From Anthoceros angustus (taxonomy: Eukaryota; Streptophyta; Anthocerotopsida; Anthocerotales; Anthocerotaceae): a stretch of 64,000 nt of DNA. Made by a program: the position numbers and the translations under genes. The notes beneath the pieces were generated by a model. That model was not told where the DNA came from, searched no databases, and was given only the letters and a program-made list of their open reading frames with translations. The stretch spans positions 372,001 to 436,000 of the forward strand of contig VJWM01000007.1 in NCBI GenBank assembly GCA_010909165.1, written 5' to 3'. Below, piece after piece: positions 37,788 through 49,800 of the stretch; the stretch's first letter is position 1, and every line of letters begins with the position of its first letter.

Positions 37788-38895
37788 ATGCCTCCGTATA
37801 AGATGGAGATGGAGTGCACGGCCTACTGCAGGTAGGGATTTCATGGCACGGCAGGGCAGGGCAGGGCCGTTGCTGGGGGAATTTGTGACGTATGTGCTTG
37901 GCCTGGGGTGATGGCAGCTGTGGCTATTGCTGCAAGTGGGAGTGGGGGATCAAGCTGCCAGGAAGTTGGTATCTTGGTGTCTGCCCGTGGTGGATTCCGC
38001 TGAGAATACGGCGGCGTAAGAAGGGTGTGTACACGGACAAACGGGTGCCTTTGGTGGCCAAGTAGGTGCTTTTCTTGCGAAGAATTCGCAGGTGCCTGCA
38101 TGGTGGCATGCTGTTTGATGACCAGATTGTTGTTGCACCCAGGTACTGGACAGCCACAGGACTGACAGGAAGTCCATACTATGGCTTCACATCCAACGGA
38201 AGGTACCCTGGCCAGGTGAGCACACAAGAAAGGGCTTGCAAGAGATGGGATTGGCTTTCCCCTGGCCCAGCTAGCCTGGCTCGGTTTCTGATGACGACAC
38301 TGGCCTGGATGCATTGCAGGCCCGTCCAGCAATACTGTCTGGGCTGAGCTTGTCACAGTACCAGAAGATTCCAGGCCGTTTGTTGCTCTTTCCTTGGCGT
38401 TTACTTCCCAGACACGGTTCTATTGCTGCAGACACCGACTATTATCCTTTCGGCACACGAATGTTCATCCCAGGCTACGGTTGGGGAGAGGTAGGCCTGG
38501 TATCATCTGATGAGGCCGGGAGAGAGGATCTGGCAGGTTGAACAGCCTCTGCTGCCATGTTGTGCAGGTTGAGGACCGAGGGGCTGCCATCAAGGGCCCA
38601 AGAAGGATCGATCTATACCACCACTCGCATCAAACAGCACTGAAATGGGGGCGTCGCAAATTGGAGGCATGTCACTGCCCCTTGTTGTGCTAGACTAGTC
38701 TTAGCCATGTCCTGTCTGGTGGAGGAAGTGTTAATGCTGGTGTGAGCTCATACATGTTGTTCATGAAGTGTTACGGCTTGATTGCAGGTTCTGATTGTGC
38801 TTCCAGGGCAAAGCACTCTAGACTGTCTCCGGATTCCAAGACCACTGAAGGCAGTACTCAAAGGGCTCAACTGGCTGAGATGCTTGCTTCTCTAA
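37788..38895 (+). CDS. 3D-domain (double-psi beta-barrel) protein
   Basis: The 3D fold, named for three aspartates, is known from bacterial cell-wall enzymes such as MltA and YocH-type proteins; related plant proteins exist but have no settled role that I know. Exon 1 (37788-37831) codes MPPYKMEMECTAYC. It joins at 37918 to SCGYCCKWEWGIKLPGSWYL, giving the TAYCSC...CC start typical of the domain. After two short introns comes PRYWTATGLTGSPYYGFTSN (about 38140-38200). Then FPWRLLPRHGSIAADTDYYP, FGTRMFIPGYGWGE, VEDRGAAIKGPRRIDLYHHS and HQTALKWGRRKLE follow (38390-38666), and VLIVLPGQ after a GC-AG intron. The stop is TAA 38893-38895. The three aspartate positions (AADT, VEDRG, RIDLY) are kept. 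No signal peptide is seen at this start. The joins between about 38010 and 38330 are uncertain: a longer intron from 38202 to 38412 would give SNGRHGSIAAD directly. Confidence 0.82.
38667..38787 (+). other. Apparent GC-AG intron in the 3D-domain gene
   Basis: The codons for RRKLE end at GGAG followed by GCATGTCA, and the next exon starts after GATTGCAG with VLIVLPGQ. The conserved reading KLEVLIV needs this exact join. Using the nearby GT (GCAT|GTCACT) breaks the frame. The donor thus appears to be GC. Confidence 0.7.
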
Positions 38896-38996
38896 GCTAG
38901 GGCTAGGCTAGGCTAGGGGACAAGATGCATAACAGTAATAGTGCTAGGGACATGAAGTAGGTAGGACGTGCTCAGTAGAGAATTGTAGAGCTCAAT

Positions 38997-39847
38997 TCAT
39001 GTGGATATGAGGGATTTGGCTGGCGGTAAAGGAGGTAGTCGATTGATGAGAGAAGCTTGTCTAGCCAGTTCCTTGCTTTCCGCAATAACGCTGGATGTGA
39101 GCGGGTGCGTGGCGGAGGGCGCGAACTGTGAGTGCGGGAGGGAGCTGGCCAGCGCCAGGCGCGCAGGCACGATGTTCTGCCACCACAACTCGCTCAGCAG
39201 CCTGAAGATGAGGAGCCAGTATCGGCGGTCTCGTTCAATGGAGAAGAGCGCGGAGCCGTACTCGGGCGTGTACACCCACAGGTGCAGCCAGGGGCGATCC
39301 AGGATCTCTAGCAGACCCTGCGCCTGCGGCATGTAGTAGAAGGGCACGTTGAACCAGGGCGGCTTCTGGTACGGGCACTTCACCTCCAGAATGCCGCTGT
39401 CCTGGAGCAGGCCGTCCGGGGACGCTCCCAGCCAGTCGAGCAGGGGGTCGCCGGCCTTGTACACGCAGAAGCCTAAGCTGCGGTTCACCTGCTGGCCGGT
39501 GGCAGCCTCATAGTGCGCCACCCGCCCGGCTCGTGGAGGCTGCCCCACGCCATGGCCGCGTTGGCTTCACCTGGAACCGAGGCCCCGAGCACCTTCTCCC
39601 GCCACAGGGTCGCGCGCCCGTCCCTCCACATGCCCAGCGCCGACCCGAAGGCGCTGGCCGTGATCCGATCCCGCCGCACAGCGTGCCATTCCGCGCTGCC
39701 CTGTTCCATGTTCATCATGTCTAGGCAGACGGAATTGGTTGGAGTCAGTCAAGTATGGAATCACCAAGCAACTGGCATCACATGGAGGAGTGGACGAAAA
39801 GCACCTTTGCCTGTGCAGAGCGGTCGAACCAGCCGCCACCGCGGGCA
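38997..39847 (-). pseudogene. YqaJ-type PD-(D/E)XK exonuclease gene with a 1-bp frameshift
   Basis: YqaJ-domain proteins are relatives of phage lambda exonuclease; plants carry nuclear-encoded members annotated as restriction-endonuclease-like. The upstream exon from ATG 39847 (MPAVAAGSTALHRQRCFSST) looks like an organelle targeting peptide. A short intron ending in TCTGCCTAG joins it to 39720. The core then reads EQGSAEWHAVRRDRITASAF, WGSLHEP, HYEAATGQQVNRSLGF, LLDWLGASPDGLLQDSGILE and VKCPYQKPPWF, so the active-site E, D and ExK are all coded. Between WGSLHEP and the next block the frame jumps by one base at about 39522-39531 (a GGGC/GGG run on the minus strand); one missing base would restore it. 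This may be a sequencing slip, an assembly error or a true inactivating mutation, so the pseudogene label is provisional. The stop is at 38997. The C-terminal tail after VPARLALASS is low-complexity. Confidence 0.75.
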
Positions 39848-40606
39848 TGCTGCAAGCACCATGGCATTGGATTGCCAAGCTGCGAGCGAGCCTGCACTTC
39901 CTTCTATCCGCTGTCCCCACTCAGACAAGCTTTGTTTCCAACGATGCCTGCAAAAAGGGATGGCACAGTCGAACAGCCTCGCTCAACGCAGTTCGATCGC
40001 TTCGTCGAGCCCTAGTGTGAAGCGCACAACTGTCACAAATCCAGACCTAATCACGAATCTTAATTATGTAGCACCATGCAAAACGGTAGAGTTTACTTGA
40101 AAGCAGGGAGAGGGCTGGAAAGATGAGATAAAGAGGGGTATTGTAATACCCATTGGATTTGGCAACAAAGGATCTGCCTTCAACAAAACAGGGTGTTCGG
40201 AGGTGTCCTAAGTCTGTCAATGTTGTTCGGTTTAAGAACCTATGTTATTGCAGCACCTGAAGTATAGCGAACTCTCGGAAACTCAAATCGGACAGGAAGC
40301 CCGTCACCAACCGGACGGGATTTGCTAAGCCCTACAATTCTCTGAGACAAAGTACTTCCCTTTGGCAAAACAAAATATCTTCGGCATGACCTGGCTTTGG
40401 AGATCGCAATGAAAAATTGTCTAGACAATACCCTCCATACCCTCCACAGCATATAGCGAGAACAAAGTACAATCACCAGACGATGGGCACTCCACCCCAA
40501 GGCGCTTATTCGCATGTAATACCACAATTACCCACGCGATCAATGGCCTGGGGAGGTGTGTAATATAGACAGGCAATAGCCTGTGAAGCGTGGGTAGATC
40601 AAGCAG
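39848..40606. other. Intergenic region: epsin 3' untranslated part and YqaJ-gene promoter
   Basis: No frame with family resemblance was found. The minus-strand frame at 40240-40527 is open for 95 codons but shows no known motif and lies directly after the epsin stop, so it is taken as untranslated sequence. Confidence 0.45.
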
Positions 40607-43600
40607 CTACCTCATACCGCCAAATTGCTGGTTTGGGTAGCCCCCCGTGCCATAACCCATCCAGGGAGTGGAACCCATGCTTGGACCCAAACCGCCTGCA
40701 GGACCTGCCCCAACAAATCCCGTCCCCATATGCATACCAACACCCATTGCAGAGGGCATTCCCACTCCATATCCAGGGCCCATCCCAACGCCCATGCCCA
40801 TCCCCATGTTGTATCCAGGGCCCATTCCCATTCCCATTCCCCCTCCACCTACAGCCCCGATGCCCCCCAGCGATGGACCTGGAGGAGCCGACAAATTGCT
40901 TGCTGCAGCAAGGCCTAACCCAGTTCCTGAACCCATGGCCTTGCCCATAGAGGTAGGCACAGACTTCTCAACCTTCTTTTTGACAGAATAAACAGAACTT
41001 GATTTGAGATCGATTCCCAATTCTGCCAATGGATTGCTTTTAGCTGTCATCGCAAGTAACAAAAATGATGTCAGGGAGCTGAGTAGAAATCAGACGAAGG
41101 AAGGACCCCAAATCCATTAAGGCCACACACCATCAAAGAAAGGCCAAAAAACGGCAGAACTCAGATCACTTACGTCCTTCTATATCAAGATTGACAAGAC
41201 CTGTGCTCAGAGTATCAGCCCACAACCTAGATTTTTGCTCAAACGGCTTCTTCTGCTTCTCGGAAATGGGTGGAGCTGGCCCTGCAGATACTGGTGGGAC
41301 TTGCTGGGTAGAAACTGACATGCTGGGATTGCTTCCACCAAAGCTACCCTCAAACGCACTGAATCCAGAGCCTCCAAACAAATTCTCCCCGCCATAACTG
41401 ACTGGAGCAGTCCCATTGGACGGCAGAGGAAACCCTGAACCTCCAGCAGAAGCTGAAGCAAAATGGTTTTGCGCTGGTGCACCACCAGCATCACTGGCTG
41501 GCACAGTGCCACTAGATGCCACGGGAGGCCCAAGCACAGAACCAGCAGGAATAAAGCCTCCACCAGAAGGTGGAGCAAACAGGTTCTGGGCTGTAGTCCC
41601 AAACATATCTGCAGAACCTGCAGATGCAGAACTTCCAGAACTCCCTGCAAACGGGTCTCCAGCTGTGTACTGCGTGCGAGTTCCAAAAAACCAAGGTTTA
41701 CTGACCCGAAAGAATGTACCACCCAGAAACTGTTGTAAACAGAAGAATGAAGACTAACATGCAAGTGCTGGCAGAGTTGCACCCATCAATAAAAACCAAG
41801 CTGTTATCCAAACATTCGTATCTAGATCAAAACACAGGGGTTGAAAGCTCCATTCATACTTTCACACACACCCAGAGTCTCAACCCTCGCAGCTGAAATT
41901 CTAATTTCTAGAAATGCACCGTCCATGATGCAAATAGCCAGATGTATGATAATTTGAACCACTGTTAAGTCTCCACCCATCACAACCTGTTGCATTTACT
42001 ACCTACTCATTTTTGATAACCTCATACAGTTATTCCTCCATCAGCCTTAAGTGACAGGAGAGTTTGTCTGCAACAAAACTCTTGTTAATGATGATCACAA
42101 ACAGATTCACAGTGAGAGACCATTTGAGACCATTTCACTTCGAGACCATTTGCTTGTTATTTAATCAAAAAAACATCGGTGAAGGACTATACATTCAGCT
42201 AGAACAGCAGGCAGCATGCCAGGTTATGACAGACAACACTCAGAAGGTCTACTGATGACTTCCCACCAACAATCCTGATGGTGTCCGCTAGTCAGCCACA
42301 GTAAGGACTGCATTCCCAAAATCGAAGCCATCGTGTAGCTCTTTAGTGATCAATCACAACACACCATAAATGACACCATACAATCAACCAGAAACCAACC
42401 CCACCAAGATCCCAATACACATCAAACAGATGCTCCGGAATGTTGAGCTACCTGGAGTTAGCCTGGCAGCGAGTAAAGGTAATGCATTTCTAGTATCTAA
42501 TGCAATGCTCACCTGACTTGAAGATAACGCTCCAGATGGTGGAGGAGCTGCCAGTTGTGGGGTAGGTGCAGGACCAGCTACAAATGCAGTTTGAAAGGGG
42601 GCATCTGAGAAAAGGTCTTCGACCCCACCAACAGTTTTAGGCACACTAGCAGCCTGAGGATTCTGACCAAACACATTATCTTCTGCTCGAGGTGCTCCCG
42701 TCGCTACAAACAGGTTGATGATGGGAAGGTTCAAACACAACAAAATTACAAATTAGCCCATCATCAATCAGTTCCATGGTACTCCTCACTGGACCTCTTG
42801 ACAAATCTGGTATCCTGCCTCATCAGCCAAAGACCAACCTTGCTAACAGTACCTACAAAGAAAAATGTCAATATCTGCAGCAAGAGGTATCTACCAGGTC
42901 CGCTGACACTCTGACGGGGGTTGAAATCATCAAAATCTTCATCCAGCTTGCTGGAGAAGAAAGAACCTCCAGTGGCAGGTTTGCTGCCCGCTGCAGTAGG
43001 GAGGTTCTGTGGCAGGCTTCCAGATGCTCGAGAACTTGAACTTGCTCTGGCTACTGCTGCAGCCAGGCCGCCCTCCCTGCAGGTGGAAGTGGTAAGTCTT
43101 AGTTCTGGGAGAGACCGACTTTTCCGAAATGAAACAGCAACAAAGTAACATTTAACATAACAATTGCAAAGAACTGCAATGAAGATCCTAACGACCTTCG
43201 TTCTTCAAATTGTCCCTGACTGGTATCATTTCCCAGATCTTCATAGTTCGGAGGAGTGTTGACTCTTCCCTTAGAGTAGCGCTGATCACTTCTCCTGAAC
43301 ATGAAAGGAGAGAACCAGTTCAATGGAATAGAAACTAAGACTGCTACACAGCTCAGAAAAGTATTGACATAGTTCCATAACCTAGTCCCAGCCCATACCG
43401 GTCATCTGGGGAGTAGTCCTCCGCTCTGCCTCCGGTCGCACCTCTGGTCAGACAAGGCAATGGTTAAGAAAATGCCTGAAGTTTTTCTCCAACCTCCTTC
43501 TCCATATGTGCAATTAGCACAGTGAAATTCTAACCTGTAAGAAGCACGGTCGTCATCTTCAAAGGAGCGATCCTTATCAACGGCATCGTACTTTTCTCCA

Positions 43601-45879
43601 CCATACTTTTCATTTTGGCGGTCACTGCCTTTCGCTCGAAAGCGGTCATCCTCGTACCTGTCCCGATCACTTACGTATCCTTCATCTTTACCAGAGCGGT
43701 CCCCATCCCGCCCATACCGATCATCCTCCCTCTGCCTGTCACCGTCTCTTTCTCTGCCAGTGCTGTATCGGTCATCATCCCTTCCCCCGTATCGACTAGT
43801 GGTACCATACCGTTCCTCATCTCGATCTCCACTGTAACCTCCACCAGTGCTAGAGTAAGAACTTGGCTTGAATATGGACCCTGTTGATGATACCCCACGA
43901 TACCTGTATTATCCGATCGAATATCAGCTGAAATTAACGAGTGACAACACCACACAGCAAAATCCTGCGTCTTGCTACTTACTTATCTCTATTGGCTGCA
44001 GCTTTCTGCCTTGCTTCTCGGATCTTCTCCTTGTCATTCAGAAGGGCAACAAGTGCTTGGGCCTTCTTCCTTACATTTATACCTTGATCTTTCCCACTCG
44101 GTTCCAGGTATTGAAAATCAACAAGAGTCTGAATCACCACCACAGAGTGCATTGGGTACAGTCTCCACTTCAGCAAAGAACAGTCTGACAGGTAGGCATG
44201 CTCAAGAGATATTACACCACAATATGACCATGTCATCCCTCACTAGTTCCAGCTACTATTGCCAAAGGCCAGTAGGCTTCTTTCCAAAGAAACAGTGCTG
44301 ACAAATGTAAGAGTGAAAAAAATATCATTGACCTGACGCATCCACCAAAAGTACCAGACACATCCATGTCAGCCACAGAATTCCATGAAGCCTGTCGTGG
44401 CATATTAAGCCCGACAAGAGATGGATGCTAAAAGTGCTGCGGTATGGAAAAATGTGTATGGTTCCATGTGCTCAGGGCACAAAGTCAGTATAGTGTGCAG
44501 AAGAAGCATTCCCCGGATCTCACCAACTTGCTAGCTAGTTTCCAGACCTAGTAAAAATACCTCACATCCAATATGCTTCGGTCTGTCATACAGGTACGTA
44601 GACCAAGCCAAGACAGCACCCAAAGCTAGACAGGGGACACTTATTTATGGGAATCCACGTATAACCACCATTTTTTGTTTGTTCAGTCAAGGCATTACCT
44701 GCACTTGGTAGGCATGCTCCGTGAATTCATCAATAATCCTCTCTGCTCCATTCGAAATGAGGAATTCCAGGAGTGTGAGTGCCTGACATGCCAGGAACAA
44801 TTAATAAGGTCATAACCAGCGAGCAAACCTGACAGAACAAAATGAAAAAAAACACACCTTGTAGACATGCCGCCAATTCTTTCCACTATCATTCAGGCGT
44901 TTCCACAAGATTCCCATGATCATTTGGTACTCGTTGCTGAAACAGACAAGGCAGATGTCACGCATGGTATCCATTTATTCAACTAGTTATGAAATACACA
45001 CAGCCCTGTTTATCCTCTGTCTTCACACAAGCCCACTGACAGAGAAAACAGAACTTTCCAGGCCTGATAATCCACATATTCCAATGCACGCCAGTAAGTA
45101 GGCCTGGAGCACCAGTGAGTACAGTGCATTGAGATCCCACAGCTTACAAGTTTCTTGTGGCTTGAGCGATATCTGCCATGAGAGTGCCATGGGGACCCCA
45201 CGGCTCATTGCTGGTTGCCTCAAGGACCTGCCAGGAAAAGGCCCGTCTTAAGATGCTTGCAAGCCAGGCTCCCACATAGCAATGCATGACAGAAGAACTT
45301 TTCAACAGAAAAGCCCAAGTCAAAAGTGTGTTCCGCCATCAACCACAATGAAACCTTTCCTTTCGCAGGGCAGGCCGAATGCAAGCCACAATGCTCATAA
45401 AAGTTAGCCACAAAGACATTTGTACAAGCTGCAAACTAACGTACTTTTTGCTCGATTTCAGGCACTTTCAAGACCTTCTTGTTCACCTCCCTCTTCCTGC
45501 ACAGTAAAGAAACCTAGCTCAGACCGCACCTTGCAGCACCGATGATCTAGCCCGGACCAGTCACCACTTGCACGAGATTCTTCCACAGGCAAGGAGTTGG
45601 CAAGTTGACGAGGACAAAGAAGCAGAACACTACAGAGAGAAATGCGCAACGCAGCAGCTGAACTGTGCTCTCAAAAATTTCAGATGCACCAACGGGCAAC
45701 GGAGCAACACCGCAGCTGACAAAGACCATCCTAAACCCAGCTTCCGACAGGGCGTGCCGCAGAGGCAGCGTCACAGGGACCCAAACATCACACATAGTAC
45801 GAATAAACGACAAGCAAGGTGAGCGCTGATATCCTCACAGTTCTCTCACAGTCTGATCGAGCACTTTCTTCAAATCCAT
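40607..45879 (-). CDS. Epsin (ENTH-domain clathrin adaptor, plant EPSIN2/3 type)
   Basis: Epsins bind membrane phosphoinositides through the ENTH domain and recruit clathrin and adaptors at the Golgi or plasma membrane. The ATG at 45879 begins [14 protein letters not shown] and joins to [17 protein letters not shown] (about 45510-45457). Then come [20 protein letters not shown] (about 45230-45160), [20 protein letters not shown] and WRHVYK (about 44940-44870), [20 protein letters not shown] (about 44785-44725), and [20 protein letters not shown] and [20 protein letters not shown] (about 44180-44025). This is a full ENTH domain. Next is an Arg/Asp/Tyr-rich linker with repeated DRYG- and RDGDR-like units (43860-43550), then Gly/Ser/Pro-rich text with NLFAPP- and NLFGG-like phrases. 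The conserved end, [19 protein letters not shown] (about 41225-41170) and [11 protein letters not shown], is followed by a striking Gly-Met tail. The stop is at 40607-40609. The C-terminal half has several large introns, such as the gap at 41760-42430. Confidence 0.92.
40690..40860 (-). repeat. Gly-Met repeat region coding the epsin tail
   Basis: Within the last epsin exon the code is built from repeats of roughly GGNATGGGNATGGGCCC, giving [24 protein letters not shown] and [14 protein letters not shown]. It is a coding minisatellite and likely varies in length between relatives. The methionine density is unusual for the low-complexity tail of an adaptor. Confidence 0.8.
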
Positions 45880-46869
45880 TGCTCCGCCACAGCCCTCCTG
45901 AACATCCAACAAACCAGTCAGCGCAGCCGACCGGCACTCCCGCTCAATCTGAGATCCCCTCAATTCCGTCACAACACCAGATCCGGCAAGAACCCTCCAC
46001 AATCCACAATCCCCAAATTTGAAATACCAGCCAGACGCCTCCAAAGAACGAGATCCGGCCCGCACTAACCTCACGGCAGGCGCTCCAGGCGCACCCTACA
46101 GGAAGTCAGCAAACGACGGGCAGGTTCATGGAAGAAGCCCGCCAGCATCCCCCACCCAGTTGGCGAACCGGCCAGCCCGAGCACCGGCCCCCGGCCCTGC
46201 GCTGCGTTGCGAGGATGCAAACTGGGGAGCCGAGATCTGGAGAGCTGCCCTGCAGGCTGCGCCCAGTTTCACCGCGAGGAAGAGAAGTAAGCCAGGACGT
46301 CCATTACATGCGCAGTTAGGTGGGCTGAGGCTGAGCTCTCCAATGCACTTGTGGTGGATGATCCAGGACGGACGGGCCTGGTTGTCGTCACGACCAGCCA
46401 GCTGGCCTCCTCAAGCCGCTGGGATGTCTGTTTTACATACAAACACGAGCCTGACAGAAATGCCAAGTAGTACCTTCTGCAACGTTGCCCGTCCAGTAGT
46501 TGGGCCCGCAGTTTGGAAATTAAGAACGTTATAGTACGCGTATTAGGAATTTGGTAGAGAGTAGCGTGGGAAATTAGTATGTACCTATTTTGTACATTCA
46601 GTTCTCCACTGTAGACGTACAGTACAGCACTGGAGTGTGAAGAGGCGGACATTTGAAACGAGTCCGACATAGCGTTCCCTCGCCTGGCTGGGAGGCTGGA
46701 AGACGTCTCCACTTTCATCAGTGCAGTGGCCTGCGCCTTGGCGCGCGCGATCCCCAAATGGTCGGGCTTGCAAGTCGCGGCCTCCTCGCAATGCAATGCA
46801 GCAGGGTTCGGTAGCTTGAGAGGACCGACCCCGCCTGCTGCCGAGACGCGTCTCCTGGCCGCATTGGCG
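45880..46869. promoter_or_regulatory. Divergent intergenic region (epsin / CLASP)
   Basis: The 990 bp between two diverging start codons should hold both promoters and 5' leaders. Frames such as that at 46019-46534 (+) have no family resemblance. An in-frame ATG at 46726 upstream of CLASP adds 48 residues that do not look like the family's N-terminus. GC content is high from about 46020 to 46400 and again near the CLASP start. Confidence 0.45.
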
Positions 46870-49800
46870 ATGGAGGAGGCCATCGAGCAACTGGGTGCCA
46901 AGGACACCAAGGAGCGCATGGCCGGCGTGGAGCGGCTCCAGACGCTGCTGGAGCAGAGCCGGAAGGGCCTGTCCGCGCAGGAGGTGGCCACTCTCGTCGA
47001 CACCTCCTTAGGTCTTCTGCGGGACAACAATTTCCGCGTCTGCCAGGGCACTCTTCAGGCGCTGGCATCAGCTGCAGCGCTCGCGGGAGAGCACCTCAAG
47101 CTGCATTTCAATGCGCTGCTTCCGGCCATAGTGGAGCGGCTCGGGGATGGGAAGCAGCCTGTGCGGGACGCTGCGCGTCGGCTTTTGTTGGCGCTCATGG
47201 AGGTACTGCGCGCTGTCGGCATTAATGTTGCCCGTTCTGTATTTTTGTCAGCCGATCGAGGGGGCGCACATTGGTGCTTGTGTTGGACGGAAGGGATGGG
47301 ATTGGATGGCATGGGATGGGATGGGATGGGATGGTCGCCCTCTTTCTGCTTGTGCATCTGGACTTGGCGTCGCTGGCTGTACTACCGAATTCGTCTCATT
47401 CGCATTGTCGGAGGGGTAGCGCACTGCTCCGCATGTCGTAGGATTTTATCGTCTCATTACTTACTCTGAGGGCGGGCATTGCTGTATGTGTGAGGTTTTC
47501 CGGAGAATTCCCACCCTGTGTTGTCGTGGACTTCATTTGACCTAGACATCCTTTGTAGCTGTACCCGGTCTCCTTCGACATCCTGACCTGAATCAGCGTT
47601 CTTGCTGCTGCAATAGATTGCATCCCGTCTGGGTGGCTGTATAGAGTGTTTTATGAGCGGTCGCTGAAGCTGATGGGGCCTGAGCACTGGTACATTGCGT
47701 CCTATCCCTTACTCGAACCTTTCATAAGCGACGCTGGTGCCAGCCTGCCCAAGTGGAAAAATGCCTCTTTCATTCATGTGCCATTGCTGGATACTTACGC
47801 AGAGCGCTTGTCTCCATGTGCCATTGTTACCCGCTCATCTTGATCAAAATTCACAGTATCTGATGCCATTGCTCTTGTTTCAGATTTCATCACCCTCTAT
47901 AGTGGTAGACAGAGCCGGAAGCTACGCATGGTCCCACAAAAATTGGAGGGTCCGTGAAGAATTCGCACGCACAGTGGCGTCCGCCATCAACCTCTTTGCC
48001 GCCACAGAGCTCCCTTTTCAGCGGCTGCTACTGCCTTCCGTAATTCGTACTTCCCTTCAGATTTTCTTGGTTCACTTAGACTTTGATGGTTGAGCACGAT
48101 ATTCGTGGTCTGTTCATGTGGAATCCGGAGTGGACCTGCATCTCGAATCTGATGGGACCACCTGTTTTGGCAGGTCTTACAACTTTTGGAGGATTCAAAC
48201 AGTAGTGCAAGAGAGGCAGCTATATTGTGCTTGGAGGTACTTCTTTTCCTATCTATCTGACCTATACATGATGGAGACCGGAGCAAAACTCTTTTCCCGA
48301 AATGTATTTCCCGTTTGGAGCACTTCTGTGAGCAGATGTTTGCAGTTTTACAAGTACGCTTGTCAACCGCTTAGAGTTCCTTGTTAGCCCATCAGGAAAT
48401 GTATCGGCAAGGTGGGTCCCAGTTCAGGGAGGAGCTCCAACAACATCACCTACGACCAGCACAAGTAAGAGGGAACCTTCATGACACACCTAGTTGGAAT
48501 CGTTTGGTCGAGCAATGTCAGTCCATCGTCAGCACCCTGTACTTTTGCAAGTGGCAAACACTGGATCCATCGAAGATTCTTCATATCTGTGGCTTGTTAT
48601 TCCGGAAGGGTATCAGATGGAGACTTACATTGACGTTTCCCATGATACTAGTCACAAAGATGAAGAATCCTTGTTGGAACTAGTATTGTCTCTATGCTGC
48701 GTGGTTTCTTCTACCCTGGAACTGGTCCTGTGGACCTAAGAGACAAGGTTACTGTCTGTCATTGTAATGGTGTTTCTGCCTTTGTACAGTTGAGAGACAT
48801 AAGCTCAAGATTTGAAAAAATTGAGCCCAGGATGCGGTCATTGGATGTGGTACCGTTGCAGTATGCTGCGACAACAGAAGTAAAAACTGGTAATTTGAAC
48901 TCTGCTGGGAGTAACAGACGTTCAAGTCCAAAACAAAAATCTGCTGTTGATGTATCATTGGCTGGAGGTAGGTTTCTTTGTCTTGTATCTCTGGGTTGAC
49001 GTGCTCTTTGTTGGTGTCTCTTGGAGAGTGTTTAGAACGTTATAGCTCCTTGGTACAAGGTCTTTCATCTGTGAGAAATTAGAAAGTACGCTTCTTGCTC
49101 TGAAAGCCATGTGTCATTGGAAAAGGTGATCTGGACGGAGTGGACAAGCCTGTGGAGCCTGTTAGAATTTACTCAGAGAAGGAGCTTGCAAAGGAGATTG
49201 AGAAAGTAGCTGGCATTCTTACACCTGAGCGTGACTGGTCAGCAAGAATAGCAGCAATGCAGAGAATTGAAGGTCTTGTTTATGGAGGTGAGCAGGCAAT
49301 GAAAGAAGACTCTATTTGATATCAACACATAAACTATACTACGGGTAGTCTATATCGTGGTATGAAGTCTTATTAGTTGAGGTTCCTGACTTCCTGTGGT
49401 TCACAGGTGCCACTGAGTATCCCAGCTTTCCTGGTCTACTGAAGCAGCTTGTCGGGCCCCTCTCAGTGCAACTTTCTGACAGGCGCTCTAGTATTGTGAA
49501 GCAGGTACTATTATGATGTATGTGGTTGGGCTCTGAATTATTCAGAGCCATATTTCACTATTTGCCTGTTGTGCTTCAGGTATCTTCTGCTGTGGAATTG
49601 ACAGGTCAACAGGAGCAACAGACTGTCTTTTTGAGTTCATACTCATGCATGTTTGCTGGTCATATTTTTTTAGGTGTGCCATCTCCTTAGCCTGCTATCA
49701 AAGGAGTTGTTATCTGATTTCGAGCAATATGCCGAGTCCTTCATTCCGGTTTGCCCTTTTTCCTGTAACAGTTTGTGTTAACCTTGTTCTTCTTTCTCCT

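Noticed and set aside
38997-39720. Recent viral or phage origin of the YqaJ exonuclease
   Set aside because: Plants have their own nuclear YqaJ-domain family, and an exon with a targeting-like peptide fits that. No phage or viral neighbours exist.
46726-46869. N-terminal extension of CLASP from an upstream ATG
   Set aside because: The added residues do not resemble the family, while MEEAIEQ at 46870 is the usual plant CLASP start.
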